Source: Ulva prolifera
Taxonomy: Eukaryota; Chlorophyta; Ulvophyceae; Ulvales; Ulvaceae
Reading direction: 5' to 3'
NCBI GenBank assembly: GCA_023078555.1
Contig: CM041202.1
Span: 3,530,022-3,594,021 of the forward strand
DNA length: 64,000 nucleotides
Part shown: in pieces, positions 45,818 to 57,622 of the stretch
Layout: every line of letters starts with the position of its first letter
Position numbering within the stretch: the first letter of the stretch is position 1
Notes under the pieces: generated by a model
Told to the model about the DNA's origin: nothing
What the model saw: only the letters and a program-made list of their open reading frames with translations
The model's database searches: none
Position numbers and translations under genes: made by a program

Positions 45818-45983
45818 AAAGTGCCTCGTAGCGGCCAAGGCATGTGCACATGAGAATGCACGCACAGGGTGACACGTAGCACTCACCAGCCTGCGAGTGA
45901 GAAGACGCATTCCAGCGCCCCGTATGGATCGAACAAGGTCATGACTCAAGAATGTGACATAGATACTGACCATGCATGTCACA
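45818..45983 (-). mobile_element. Gypsy fragment (matches 29335-29500)
   Basis: This 166-bp piece aligns with the gypsy remnant between RNase H and the integrase zinc-binding region (shared GTTGTGAAAGTGCCTCGTAG and GAATGCACGCAC.GGGTGACA). The next part of the same gypsy family appears at about 61233, beyond the 15.2-kb block, in the same orientation and order, with about 85 bp missing between them. Confidence 0.7.
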
Positions 45984-46297
45984 TAGGGCTGGCCTATACT
46001 GGTATAAGGGGTTATACCGGTACATGGGTATAGGGTATATATACCGGTATAAGTTCAAAATCAACAGAATAAGGGGTATGATCTCGATATGTCGGTATAC
46101 CCTTGAGAGGGGTATACTCAGGCTGCGATATACCCCTGCAGAACATTATTCCCACAGCAACGGGGGTATACTGGGACTACGTAGCCTATCAGTGCATTAA
46201 ATATGTGTGGATCTGTGCTTGAGGCGACTCCATGCGTTTGCTGTGACATCAGGCACGATAAACATCCGTTCTAGTCGTCAGGGATGCATAGAGGAGA

Positions 46298-46498
46298 CTA
46301 AAGCGATCCGCGGTCCGCAATTAAGTTCAACAATGTGGCTTTGTCGTCTTCGTAAGTTGTGCGTAACATACGGACGGTCATGTCGTCGAAAGCGAAGCGT
46401 GGATCGGCTTGAACAAGGGGTTTCTGAATATCAATTACTTTTGTGATCCGAGTTTTTGTTGCGTCTCTACAATCGATAAGTTTAATATTCAGCATCAT
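46298..46498 (-). CDS. Unrecognised ORF left of the satellite array
   Basis: Sixty-six codons on minus, ending MLRTTYEDDKATLLNLIADR. The composition is ordinary (mixed charged and aliphatic), unlike the satellite frames around it, so it may be the end of a lost gene; no family is recognised and no continuation upstream is evident because the 29-bp repeats start there. Confidence 0.2.
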   Translation of the reverse strand: MMLNIKLIDCRDATKTRITKVIDIQKPLVQADPRFAFDDMTVRMLRTTYEDDKATLLNLIADRGSL

Positions 46499-46620
46499 GT
46501 ATCATAAGTATTATATTCAGCATCACTGTATCATAAGTATTATATTCAGCATCACTGTATCATAAGTATTATATTCAGCATCACTGTATCATAAGTATTA
46601 TATTCAGCATCACTGTATGT
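46484..46620 (+). repeat. 29-bp tandem repeat (TCAGCATCACTGTATCATAA...)
   Basis: Five units at 28-29 bp spacing (CAG at 46490, 46518, 46547, 46576, 46605). Single copies of the same unit stand at the 5' end of the inverted single 819-bp unit (about 53815-53850, minus) and at 58695-58715 before the second array, so this sequence is the left boundary of the satellite unit, amplified here. Confidence 0.9.
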
Positions 46621-49600
46621 ATCTATCTATCTATCGATTGTCCGGCGGCTGCTCCATTCCGGCCTCGCGTCCGCGTCGGGGCTTCGGCGTCGGCTTCGCA
46701 TCGGTGCATCTGCTTCCAGAAACCCCGCGACGCAGGTCGCTTCGCGTTCGCGTCGTGCGTCTGCAGCGCTGTAGGGCGTCGAAGTTGCGCTGCACCTCTG
46801 GCCACGCGCCTTTCAGCGGCGCTCCGCCACGGACGCGGCCGCTTCTGGCGCAGCCGAGGCATCGCATGTTCTAATTAAATTACATACTTCATATTTAGTG
46901 CATCAGAAACGATTCGCACCGAGCTTCGAGCATGACGCATCGCGCAGCAGAGCGCTGCACCTCTGGCCACGCTGGATGCAGCGATCCGCCACGGATGCGA
47001 CCGCTTCGGAGCCAGCCGAGGCATCATAGCACTTTTGTGAAGCATTTGCACTGTTTTCAGGGTGTCAGGCATCGTTTGCGTCGGCTTCAAGAATCACGTT
47101 TTTCAAGCGTCACAGCCCGTCGGGCCCCCCTCCGGGCCCCCCTTCGGGCCACGTGTACTGGCTGTCGAGCTTTTCATCGGCGCTCCGCCACGGACGCGGC
47201 CGCTTCGAGCACTGCTGAAATATCACATATTCTGAACATAACTTATGCATTATATTTACTGCGACAGAAATCGCTTGCATTGAGCGTCGAGCACCATGCA
47301 TAGAGCAGCAGCGCTCTGCCGCGCGATGCACCTCTGGCCACGCTGGCTGCAGCGCTCCGGCAGCATCAAGCGTCATGCTTCAGCTTCCAGTATCAAAGCG
47401 TAAGAGCCCCCCGAAGGGGGGCTCGTCGCTTGTGTATGTATGTATGTATGTATCCATTGTCCGGCGGCTGCTCCATTCCGGCCTCGCGTCCGCGTCGGGG
47501 CCTCGGCGTCGGCTTCGCATCTGTGCATCTGCTTCCAGAAACACCGCGACGCAGGTCGCTTCGCGTTCGCGTCGTGCGTCTGCAGCGCTGTAGGGCGCCG
47601 AAGTTGCGCTGCACCTCTGGCCACGCGGCTTTCAGCGGCGCTCCGCCACGGACGCTGCCGCTTCTGGCCCGATCGAGGCATCATACATTCTAATCAAATT
47701 ATATACTACATATTTAGTGCATCAGAAATGATTCGCATCGAGCTTCGAGCATGACGCATCGAGCAGCAGAGCGCTGCACCTCTGGCCACGCTGGCTGCAG
47801 CGCTCCGCCACGGATGCGACCGCTTCGGAGCCAGCTTAAGCATCACAGCACTTATGTGTAGCAGTTGCACTGTTCTCAGCGTGTCAGGCATCGCTTGCGT
47901 CGGCTTCAAGCATCACGTTTTTCAAGCGTCGAGGACCGACAGGCCCCCCTTCGGGCCCCCCTTCGGGCCACGTCTACTGGCTATCGAGCTTTTCAGCGGC
48001 GCTCCGCCACGGACGCGGCCTCTTCGAGCCCTGCTGAAATATCACATATTCTGAACACAACTTATGCATTATATTTACTGCGACAGAAATCGCTTGCATC
48101 GAGCGTCGAGCACCCTGCATCGAGCAGCAGAGCGCCGCAGCTGCGATGCACCTCTGGCCACGCTGGCTGCAACGCTCCGCCAGCATCGAGCTTCATGCTG
48201 CAGCTTCGAGTATCAAAGCGCAAGAGCCCCCCGAAGGGGGGCTCGTCGCTTGTGTATCTATCTATGTATCCGTTGTCTGGCGGCTGCTCCATTCCGGCCT
48301 CGCCTCCGCGTCGGGGCCTCGGCGTCGGCTTCGCATCGGTGCATCTGCTTCCAGAGACCCCGCGACGCAGGTCGCTTCGCGTTCGCGTCGTGCGTCTGCA
48401 GCGCTGTAGGGCGCCGAAGTTGCGCTGCACCTCTGGCCACGGGGCTTTCAGCGGCGCTCCGCAACGGACGCGGCCGCTTCTGGCGCAGCCGAGGCATCGC
48501 ATATTTTAATTTAATTATATACTTCATATCTCGTGCATCAGAAACGATTCGCATCGAGCTTCGAGCATGACGCATCGCGCGGCAGAGCGCTGCACCTCTG
48601 GCCACGCTGGCTGCAGCGCTCCGCCACGGATGCGACCGCTCCGGAGCCAGCCGAGGCGTCACAGCACATATGTGTAGCATTTGCACTGTTTTCAGCGTGT
48701 CAGGCATCGCTTGCATCGGCTTCAGGCGTCAATCTTCTCAAGCGTCGAGGACCGACGGGCCCCCTTCGGGCCCCCCTTCGGGCTACGTCTACTGGCTGTC
48801 GAGCTTTTCAGCGGCGCTCCGCCACGGACGCGGCCGCTTCGAGCCCTGCTGAGATATCACATGTTCTGATCACAACTTATGCATTACATTTACCGCGACA
48901 GAAATCGCTTGCATCGAGCGTCGAGCACCCTGCATCGAGCAGCAGAGCGCCGCAGCTGCGATGCACCTCTGGCCACGCTGGCTGCAGCGCTCCGCCAGCA
49001 TCGAGCTTCATGCTTCAGCTTCGAGTATCAAAGCGCAAGAGCCCCCCGAAGGGGGGCTCGTCGCTTGTGTATGTATGTATCTATGTATCCGTTGTCCGGC
49101 GGCTGCTCCGTTCCGGCCTCGCGTCCGCGTCGGGGCCTCGGCGTCGGCTTCGCGTCTGTGCATCTGCATCCAGAAACCCCGCGACGCAGGTCACTTCGCG
49201 TTCGTGTCGTGCGTATGCGACGCTGTGGGGCGCCGAAGTTGCGCTGCACCTCTGGCCACGCGCCTTTCAGCGGCGCTCCGCCACGGATGCGGCCGCTTCT
49301 GATTCGGTCGAGGCATCACGTATTCTAATTAAATTAAAAGCATCGTATTAAGTGCATCAGAAACGATTCGCATCGAGCTTCGAGCATGACGCATCGCGCA
49401 GCAGAGCGCTGCACCTCTGGCCACGCTGGCTGCAGCGCTCCGCCACGGATGCGACCGCATCGGAGCCAGCCGAGGCATCACAGCACTTATGTGTAGCATT
49501 TGCATTGTTTTCAGCGTGTCAGGCATCACTTGCATCGGCTTCGAGCATCAATCTTCTCAAGCGTCGAGGACCGACAGGCCCCCTTCGGGCCCCCCTTCGG

Positions 49601-50485
49601 GCTACGTCTACTGGCTGTCGAACTTTTCAGCGGCGCTCCGCCACGGACGCGGCCGCTTAGAGCGCTGCTGAAACATCACATATTCTGATCATACCTTTGC
49701 ATTATATTTACTGCGACAGAAATCGCTTGCATAGAGCGCCGAGGACCATGCATCGAGCAACAGATCGCCGCAGCTGCGATGCACCTCTGGCCACGCTGGC
49801 TGCAGCGCTCCGCCAGCATCGAGCTTCAGCTTCAGGTATCAAAGCGCAAGCGCCCCCCGAAGGGGGGCTCGTCGCTTGTGTATCTATCTATCTATGTATC
49901 CGTTGTCCGGCGGCTGCTCCATTCCGGCCTCGCCTCCGCGTCGGGGCCTCGGCGTCGGCTTCGCATCTGTGCATATGCTTCCAGAAACCCCGCGACGCAG
50001 GTCGCCTCGCGTTCGCGTCGTTCCTCTGCAGCGGTATCGGGCGCCGAAGTTGCGCTGCACCTCTGGCCACGCGCCTTTCAGCGGCGCTCCGCCACGGACG
50101 CGGCCGCTTCTGGTTCAGCCGAGGCATCACGTATTCTAATTAAATTATATACTTCATATCTAATGTATCAGAAACGATTCGCATCGAGCTTCGAGCATGA
50201 CGCATCGCGCAGCAGAGCGCTGCACCTCTGGCCACGCTGGCTGCAGCGCTCCGCCACGGATGCGACCGCTTCGGAGCCAGCCGAGGCGTCACAGCATTTA
50301 TCTGTAGCGTTTGCATTGTTTTCAGAGTGTCAGGCATCGCTTGCGTCGGCTTCAAGCATCACGTTTTTCAAGCGTCGAGGACCGACAGGCCCCCCTTCGG
50401 GCCCCCCTTCGGGCCACGTCTACTGGCTGTCGACCTTTTCAGCGGCGCTCCGCCACGGACGCGGCCGCTTCAGGCGCTGCCAAAG
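46621..50485 (+). repeat. Satellite array 1: five ~819-bp units
   Basis: The landmark CCGGCGGCTGCTCC recurs at 46642, 47461, 48277, 49096 and 49917 (spacing 816-821 bp). Each unit starts with a GTAT/CTAT microsatellite and holds four related sub-repeats around GCACCTCTGGCCACGC and GCGCTCCGCCACGGA.GCG. One sub-repeat holds a GGGCCCCCCTTCGGGCC palindrome. The unit ends in a strong stem of 9-base arms (GAGCCCCCC/GGGGGGCTC) around GAA, followed by GTCGCTTGTAT. A palindrome near a 3' end plus a microsatellite and inner tandem repeats is the design of Helitron/Helentron-derived non-autonomous units. The many long open frames through it are by-products of low stop-codon density; no protein is claimed. 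The last unit fades at about 50485. Confidence 0.9.
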
Positions 50486-51399
50486 CATCAGATACTGTAT
50501 TTAGATTATAATAATCGTGTTCAACGCAACGGTAACAAATTGCAGTGAGCTTCGAGCATCATGCGTCCAGCGGTGGAGCGCCGCGGCTTCGCTGCACTTC
50601 CAGCAACGCCTAGCTGCAGCGTTCCGCCACGGACGCGGCTGCTTTGAGCCTAGCCAACACATCACAAAGTACATACTGTACACTAGCGTCATTTTTTGCG
50701 CGACAGAGGCCCATTTCATCAAGCTTCAGCGTCGCGCTCAAACACGCATACGTATACGTAAGCGTTACAGATGCATTGCATTTCCGCGGCCACGCAGGCT
50801 GCAGCGCTTCGTTACAGCGTCGACTGCTACTAGGGCAGCAATATGAAATAACAACAGCCAGCTATGAGAAATTAACATGGCGTTCTGATTGCTCTATGCA
50901 GTATGTATGCTTCGATTCGTTGTCGTTGCAATTCTACCGAGGGTGTACTCTAGCTACGTGCTTCGCTGTACAATTCCGTCACGGACACAGCCGCTTCGGA
51001 ACTACTTAAAGAACGAAAATCTAAGCATCATTATCTATAGCTTGCATATGCCTTAGCGTAGCAATGTCGCACGCTTACAATTTACGTAGCAAAGATAAGC
51101 AACCAGAAGCAGACAAAACCAACAAACAAACTACGGGTGCGCCAGAACATACCTCATTTGCCGTCACATAAACACAACGATTAACTATAAAATTAGAATA
51201 CAATACATTAGCCTGGTATACAGGTTTAGATGCCACACTTTCGTTACAAAACTATACAGACAACAACGAGCAGGTATCAACAGGTATGCAACATCCTCGA
51301 AACGAAAGACATATAAGCATCAGCATAAGCATCATATAGCAAAAATTTCTGCGTACATTCATATTGAGAATTCGGCGTCATATAATCTTCAAATTGCAG
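50486..51399 (+). other. Decayed sub-repeats leading into the Helitron gene
   Basis: The sub-repeat core of the 819-bp unit (CTGCAGCGTTCCGCCACGG, 50610-50628; CAGGCTGCAGCGCTTCG, 50794-50810; TTCCGTCACGGACACAGCCG, 50972-50991) continues in decayed form, then sequence turns A+T-rich. The frame of the Helitron protein is open but Met-free from about 51095. A likely splice acceptor (AAATTGCAG, ending 51399) suggests that this stretch is promoter, leader or intron of the Helitron gene. Confidence 0.5.
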
Positions 51400-52921
51400 A
51401 TGAAACACCTATACAACGGAAACGTAGACTCGATCGCGAACGCAAAGCGAAGAGACGAGCAGATGACACCTATCGCGCACATGAACGCGAGCTTGCCGCT
51501 AAACGAGCTCGACTTTGTCCCCCTACACAACAAGATCAAGAATATTACCGAATGCAAGATGCTGCAAGAAAGAAACGTCAGCGTATTGACAATGCACCAT
51601 CGGCGCTTCAGCATCGTGCAACAAATGCTAAAATACAACGATGCCAACGCTTAGAAGATGCACCGCAGGCTCAGGTGCACCGTCAGCTTGACGCCGAGCG
51701 CCAGCGCGACCTCCGTGCCCGGGACGCGCCGCAGGCGCAGGTGCACCGCCAGCTTGACGCCGAGCGCCAGCGCGACCTCCGTGCCCGGGACGCGCCGCAG
51801 GCGCAGGTGCACCGCCAGCTTGACGCCGAGCGCCAGCGCGACCTCCGTGCCCGGGACGCGCAGCAGGCCCAGGTGCACCGCCAGCTAAACGCCGAGCGCC
51901 AGCGCGACCTCCGTGCACGGGACGCGCCCCAGGCGCAGACGCATCGCCAACGCAACGCTGCTGCTATGCGGCGAAGAGAATCGACTATAGCACCGTTTCG
52001 CGTTCAACTAGCAAGCGGACCACGCGCTCCAAACGGCCGTTGCAAGCATTGCAATGCTATGCTGTTCGACTTCGAACTCGTCAGCGCAGCCGGCAGTACA
52101 TTGAAGACTCCTTGCTGTGGAAACGGCCAATTTATGCCGCCCCTACCAATACCGCCTCCAGACCTCGAAGAGCTAGTGGCGACCCCCACGTGGCCGGCCA
52201 ACGCTCGCAGAGTGAACCACGCATGTACATTCGCGACAACATGGGTGGTGCCTACATTGACTGAAGGCGGTCGCGGTTTCCATGACCGCACCACAGCGCC
52301 TTGCACACTGAGCTTGCAAGGCCAAGTCATCTCGTTTCTGCGCACACTCGATCGATCGGTCAGCGACGCCACAGCTGCGGATCGCGAGTTGCATCAGTGG
52401 TGGTACACCCCTGATCCTCAACCTTCCGATGCCGCGCCTACAGAGTTGATAGAGAGGTGCCGCAGTATTATCGCTAAGAACCCCGTGGCTGCCGGCCTGA
52501 AGCGTGCAGTCGAGCTGAGTGACCATATGCAGCAAAGCAGCGTCGCGATGCGGTTCGCGTACGGAGACGGCGGCCCCGAAGTATCAGCTATATACCACAC
52601 CGGCGACCCGGATCAACTGCCGCCTGAGCTACTGTTGCTGAAGTGGCCGCGTGACGACCCAACTCGAGGTCGTCCTCTGCGAGGCGCCGAAATCGATGTC
52701 TTAGCGTTCCCAGTTCTGTTTCCCGACATGAGGGGCGTGTGCCCACAAGAAGATATGCAAACCAGAGCTGGGAAGAAAATGACACAGCGGAAATGGGTTC
52801 GGTTTCTGTTGCTCCACCAGCAAGATTTGCTTCACTGGCTCATCAAACCGCAGAGGAAGCGCTGCAGAACTACAGCTCCGACGTCGACAGATACTACCAA
52901 CGCCCAGACGAAGTAGAGGAG
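51400..52921 (+). CDS. Helitron Rep/helicase protein, N-terminal part (Rep nuclease missing)
   Basis: First coding part of a Helitron transposase; the whole protein would nick, unwind and transfer single strands in the nucleus. The first ATG is 51552, but the same basic pattern (RKRRLDRERKAKRRADD) is open upstream to an acceptor at 51399. Residues about 36-130 from that ATG are 22-residue repeats (unit APQAQVHRQLDAERQRDLRA; 66 bp, about 4.5 copies, 51657-51950). Then come a CKHC...CCGNG zinc-like region and the start of the Helitron N domain (AEIDVLAFPVLFPDMRG ... KKMTQRKW). Just after, at about 52797-52830, the frame changes and the text jumps to ARFASLAHQTAEEALQNYSS ... YYQRPDEVEE, which normally stands beyond the Rep domain. 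The HUH and catalytic Tyr motifs are absent, so an internal deletion removed Rep. A donor (GAG/GTGCTC) follows at 52922. Confidence 0.7.
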
Positions 52922-53956
52922 GTGCTCGCCATGCATATATGCCATATTTTACATGTAAATACATGCTAGGCCTTACACATACACATATGAATACAAGCGA
53001 CGAGCCCCCCTTCGGGGGGCTCTTACGCTTTGATACTCGAAGCTGAAGCATGAAGCTCGATGCTGGCGGAGCGCTGCAGCAAGCGTGGCCAGAGGTGCAT
53101 CGCAGCTGCGGCGCTCTGCTGCTCGATGCATGGTGCTCGACGCTCAATGCGATCGATTGCTGTGACAGTAAATATAATGCATAAGTTATTTTCAGAATAT
53201 GTGATGTTTCAGCAGGGCTCGAAGCGGCCGCGTCCGTGGCGGAGCGCCGCTGAAAAGTTCGACAGCCAGTAGACGTAGCCCGAAGGGGGGCCCGGAGGGG
53301 GGCCCGTCGGTCCTCGACGCTTGAAAAACGTGATGCTTGAAGCCGACGCAAGCGATGCCTGACACTCTGAAAACAATGCAAACGCTACAGATAAATGCTG
53401 TGACGCTTCGGCTGGCTCCGAAGCAGTCGCATCCGTGGCGGAGCGCTGCAGCCAGCGTGGCCAGAGGTGCAGCGCCCTGCCGCGCGATGCGTCATGCTCG
53501 AAGCTCGATGCGAATCGTTTCTGATGCACTGAATATGAAGTATATAATTTAATTAGAACATGCGATGCCTCGGTAGAATCAGAAGCGGCCGCATCCGTGG
53601 CGGAGCGCCGCTGAAAGGCACGTGGCCAGAGGTGCAGCGCAACTTCGGCGCCCTACAGCGCTGCAGACGCACGACGCGAACGCGAAGCGACCTGCGTCGC
53701 GGTGTTTCTGGATGCAGATGCACAGACGCGAAGCCGACGCCGAGGCCCCGACGCGGAGGCGAGGCCGGAACGGAGCAGCCGCCGGACAACGGATACATAG
53801 ATAGATAGATACATACAGTGATGCTGAATATAATACTTATGATATGATCGAATAGAACCTCCATTATCGCCGACACACCTTTGTTCGCTTTCGCGCTTGC
53901 ATAGGCGCACATATACATAGCAAAACCGCATCTTATCAACTCGCACTCTTTTGCAG
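52922..53956 (+). other. Helitron intron 1, holding one inverted 819-bp unit
   Basis: The donor GAG/GTGCTC (52922) and acceptor CTCTTTTGCAG (ending 53956) join RPDEVEE to MGFVKYHNDYHC in phase 0, restoring the RP-E-LE...F.-type link that precedes the helicase in Helitrons. The 1,035-bp intron is mostly a single satellite unit in minus orientation (52992-53846), flanked by about 70-110 bp of unrelated A+T-rich DNA. Confidence 0.65.
52992..53846 (-). repeat. Single 819-bp satellite unit, inverted, in the Helitron intron
   Basis: On minus it starts with the 29-bp boundary word (TATCATAAGTATTATATTCA), a GTAT/CTAT microsatellite, the four sub-repeats in the usual order, and ends with the GAGCCCCCC/GGGGGGCTC stem and CGCTTGTATTC. 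One complete unit outside an array, with both boundaries visible, is the best evidence for the element's true ends. Confidence 0.85.
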
Positions 53957-55208
53957 ATGGGGTTTGTCAAGTACCACAATGACTACCATTGTGTCAAAGA
54001 GCGACCAATACGCAAAGATTTCTACCTCGATCGCAAAAATCGTTACATCACGAAGAACGTCGAACGACGACATCTCATTCGCGTGCAGCCGGCACCATTC
54101 AACACATCGTTGTTCTGGGCGCGGCTACTACTTATCCAACCTGACTGCCGCGCACGCTCTTGGGCTGACCTTCGTACAATAAACGGCCACACCTACGAGA
54201 CGTATGCGCAAGCGGCATCCGCTGCGGGGCTCGCACGCGACGAGACCACGGCACGCCTAGTCATCAATGACGCCCTCCTCAGCACCCTCAACACACCGCG
54301 TCAGGCACGTGTACTGATGATTCAGGTCCGCATCTGCTTCAAAAATGTATCGCCTGTGGTGTATTGGTTAACATATCACGCACATACCAATAGACTTCGC
54401 CGCCTCACAGAACACAGTTGTTGCACATTTGCACATACATATGTTTTGTCACATAAGCATTCGGCACGATGTGCGACATCCATGCAGATCATACTCGCCT
54501 TCGAGTGCGATTTCGGCTCACTGCTGGTCGAATTCCTCGAATGCATGGTGGAGCCAGAGTGGATGGCACTGCCCCAGGAGCAAAAGCAACGACGCGTCTA
54601 CACTGACCTCGAACGCCGCTTGCAAGCTGACAACAAATCGCTCGCGAGTTACGGTGTGCCAGTGCCGCCCATGCCACTCGCTGATGAACCCGATGTCGAT
54701 GCCAACTTCCTGCCAGAAAACGTCAAGCTGAATCCCAGCCAACAGGAGCTGTTCGACATCATCGCCGTACACCTCAGCGAAGACCCAGGCGTGCCTCTAT
54801 TCCTACACGTCGAAGGTGAGCCAGGCTCTGGGAAGTCATTCGCCATCAACGTCTGCTTGAACTACGCCCGCGCCATCCCCGTTAGAGCACTCGCGGCCGC
54901 ATTTCCCGCAAAAGTTGCTACCCGGTTTGCGGGTGGGCAGACCATCCACTATTGGACCGGGTTGCGGCCTTCGCGCTGGGGCGAAGACGTCGAAGTCGGC
55001 GTCGACATTCCCGACCCCAACGGCGCGCACAACGAGCGACAACGCCGAGGCCAACGCCTCCGAGATGCAATGCTCTTCACAGCCGACGAGATCACAATGA
55101 TGCGAAGCGACGAACTAGACGCGATTGTCGCCGCCCTTGACAAGGTCAACTTCCGTGGCGTCTTTGTCATCACAGGCAACTGTGCACAGTTAGGCGCCGT
55201 GATGCCAG
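53957..55208 (+). CDS. Helitron Pif1-type helicase, first part
   Basis: Continues from intron 1 in phase 0: MGFVKYHNDYHCVKERP, then LLLIQPDCRARSWADLRTIN (the DLRTVNG-like signature of Helitron helicases). An in-frame intron at 54326-54487 (CAG/GTCCGC ... CATGCAG/ATC; 162 bp, A+T-rich) most likely splits the region, joining RQARVLMIQ to IILAFECDFGSLL. The Walker A motif is GEPGSGKSF (about 54812-54838), Walker B is FTADEITMM (about 55076-55102), and motif III is GNCAQLGAVMPG (55173-55208). The helicase would unwind donor DNA during rolling-circle transfer. The exon ends at CCAG/GTACGA in phase 1. All key helicase residues are intact. Confidence 0.8.
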
Positions 55209-55377
55209 GTACGACAGACTATCTTCTAGCTAGGCATATCCAAATTACACTTCTTTAATTATCATAGTTTCTGCCTTTTGAACTGAAATCTTCCTCTCCA
55301 CTCCTACACCTCTCACACTTCCATACATATTACGTACAGTTGCGCTTCACATTCCAACACCCTAGCTTGACCTGTAG
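55209..55377 (+). other. Helitron intron 3
   Basis: A 169-bp A+T-rich intron with donor G/GTACGA and acceptor GACCTGTAG/GA. Splicing in phase 1 gives VMPGGADIATIRAY, restoring the PGG conserved in Pif1 helicases. The phase agreement and the recovered motif make this the best supported intron in the window. Confidence 0.75.
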
Positions 55378-56312
55378 GAGCAGACATTGCGACCATTCGG
55401 GCATATGCACTGAAGAAAGCCAATTGCTGGCCGCGTTTCCGTCACCTCCATCTCCAACAGCAGATGCGTGCGCAAGGCGACTCCGAGCTCCGAAACTGGC
55501 AGCGTCGCATCGGCTACGGCGAGCTTCCAAACTGCGACCACCACGAGAGCCCGATCCAACGCATACGGCTGCCTACGCGCATCTTCCCTGCTCGAATTGT
55601 TGATGACGCCATCATCGATGCAGCGCGCGCTGAGGTCTTCGCAGCAGATCAGACGCAAAAGCACATGAACAAAGCGATCGTGTGTGCGACCAATGCGCTA
55701 GCCGACGAACACAACGCAGCCATTCTCGACAAGCTGGCTACACTACCACAAGAGTACATCGCTCGCGACGAAGTCGTCAACAGAGGAGATGCACCCGCGG
55801 CGTTCAACTCTGCACATATTACCTCAGAGATGTCAGCCGTCTTCGACATGCCCGGCTGCGCACCCGCAAAGCTACGCCTCAAAGTAGGCGCGCCCGTCCA
55901 CCTACAACACACCATCGATCGCACCGCGGGCCTCGTCAAAGGCGCCCTAGCAGATGTGGTGCAGACACAACGTCACCTCGTATACATCCGCTTACGTCAG
56001 ACCGGTGCCATCTGGCCTCTGTGCCGCACCACCATGAGACTCGAACCGCCGCACCTCCCGATCCAAGTCAACCGAAACCAGATTCCTCTCCGGCTGGCTT
56101 GGGCATCAACGGTGCATCGCATCCAAGGCGACGACCTCGACAAAGTCTTCGTCGACCTCCGGCATCCCATCTTCGCACATGGGCAGCTCGAAGTCTGCGT
56201 CAGCAGAGGACACAGCCGTGACCAGACACTCTTTCTAGTCAACGCAGAAGACATGCACGACGACGAGTTCGAAACGAACAACGTCGTCATCCCTGATCTG
56301 CTCACAGATTAA
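55378..56312 (+). CDS. Helitron Pif1-type helicase, C-terminal part
   Basis: Continues ADIATIRAYALKKANCWPRF (the SLWP.F counterpart), then RHLHLQQQMRA, IGYGELP and MNKAIVCATNALADEHNAA (AILAPTN-like). It ends with the signature ASTVHRIQGDDLDKVFVDL and GQLEVCVSRGHSRDQT and a stop after VVIPDLLTD, as in complete Helitron helicases (TINKSQGQTL and HGQLYVALSRV in relatives). The C-terminus is whole. Frames on the opposite strand and in other phases are shadows. Together with the preceding exons this is a complete helicase attached to a Rep-less N-terminal part. Confidence 0.8.
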
Positions 56313-57622
56313 TGTAATCAAAGTTTGTCATTCTACTTCGTATCATATGCCATGTGTAAAAACCTTTATATATTTGATGTGTCTGCTGTTTCTGTTGTAT
56401 CCACCACACATAATATGTCAACGTTGCTTCGTATATGCTTGAATTGCGCATCAGCATCTGCTATTCTAGGTGATTGCCATATACAGTGTATCTGTATAAA
56501 TTGCTGTTGCAAACCTACAGATTCGTGACAAAGCTGCATCACATATCAACATATACACCTACATGTCGTTTTTTTTTTTGCATTCACTCTTTTATGTTCA
56601 CAAAGCTACATCATTATGTCATGACAATTACATCACAATATTTCAGCTACACAACTATTGTACGAACAATAACCGAAGCGTACAAACAAAATCGTAAAAA
56701 TTGCTGCAAAATTGTTCCACACGTTTGCAACCACTTATATCAACTGACTACCTCACAACACATCTTCAGCTACACATAATTGCTACTACAAATCAGCAGC
56801 TTCATCACAACGTCACATAAACATAAACTGCAATGTATCAACTCACTATCTAACTTACAACATAGATGCAGCTACAAATAATTGCTAATGCAGACCATTA
56901 ATCACTAAGCCGAAGCGACGGACCTCTACAGCTGTAATTTGCGTTCCTGCACCTGCACATTACATGTTCTTAGCTCTGCTGCAGCTACGCTACAGGTCTA
57001 TGCTATTGGTCGCTTCAGCAACACGCTCCAGCTACAGTTGCTTTTCAAATACGCAAAACTCAAACCATCGGAAGCAATCAACAGCTTTTTAAATGCTTCT
57101 AGTTGGCGTATACCTATTCGGTCTTCTGTGATTTGATCGCTGCTCTTTTCTTCGAAGCCTTCACACGTTACTGATGGCATCGCGTCCACAAAACCACTTC
57201 GCAAACACCAACCGCAACATCAACATACATCTACACAATCGTCTGGTTTGCTGCGAAATCCAGCCACACGTATGTTACTGCGTACAAACTGCACGACCGC
57301 ATCAGTTGCACCCGCGTTGCTCCTCTATACACGATGGTACTGCAAATGTATCCTCAAGCATCCATCAAGCAGTGAAAATAGCTGTATAAATGATATCCAA
57401 GTGCTCGCTGGCGCGTGCGTACTTAAACCTGTATGTTCCGCTGCGTTATCCAACGCTGCAGCCTTAGTTCCCCTGTAGCCACTACGCTATCTGCAGCTCT
57501 CCGCCACGGTGGTAAACGCCATCGCAGCATATGAACACAAAAAAAACTGCTAAAGCTTATGAACTTAACTTCAATGTATTTCGCCTGCTCGCCGTTGTTT
57601 ATGTGTTACATCTACCGCCACA
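56313..57622 (+). other. A+T-rich Helitron tail without recognised gene
   Basis: About 1.3 kb of A+T-rich DNA after the helicase stop. Decayed copies of the sub-repeat core appear (CTGCAGCTCTCCGCCACGG at 57491-57509), tying this stretch to the satellite family. Words such as CATCACAATATTTCAGCTACAC recur in degenerate form. No frame has a recognisable product. Confidence 0.5.

Noticed and set aside
47400-49070. G/C stem of each satellite unit as a bacterial terminator
   Set aside because: The DNA is eukaryotic and no U-tract follows; position at unit ends fits a transposon terminus better.
46617-50504. Many Arg/Ser/Ala-rich frames of 100-270 codons in the satellite arrays
   Set aside because: Open frames occur in up to all six phases because the unit is stop-poor; they repeat with the unit and show no codon bias or domain.
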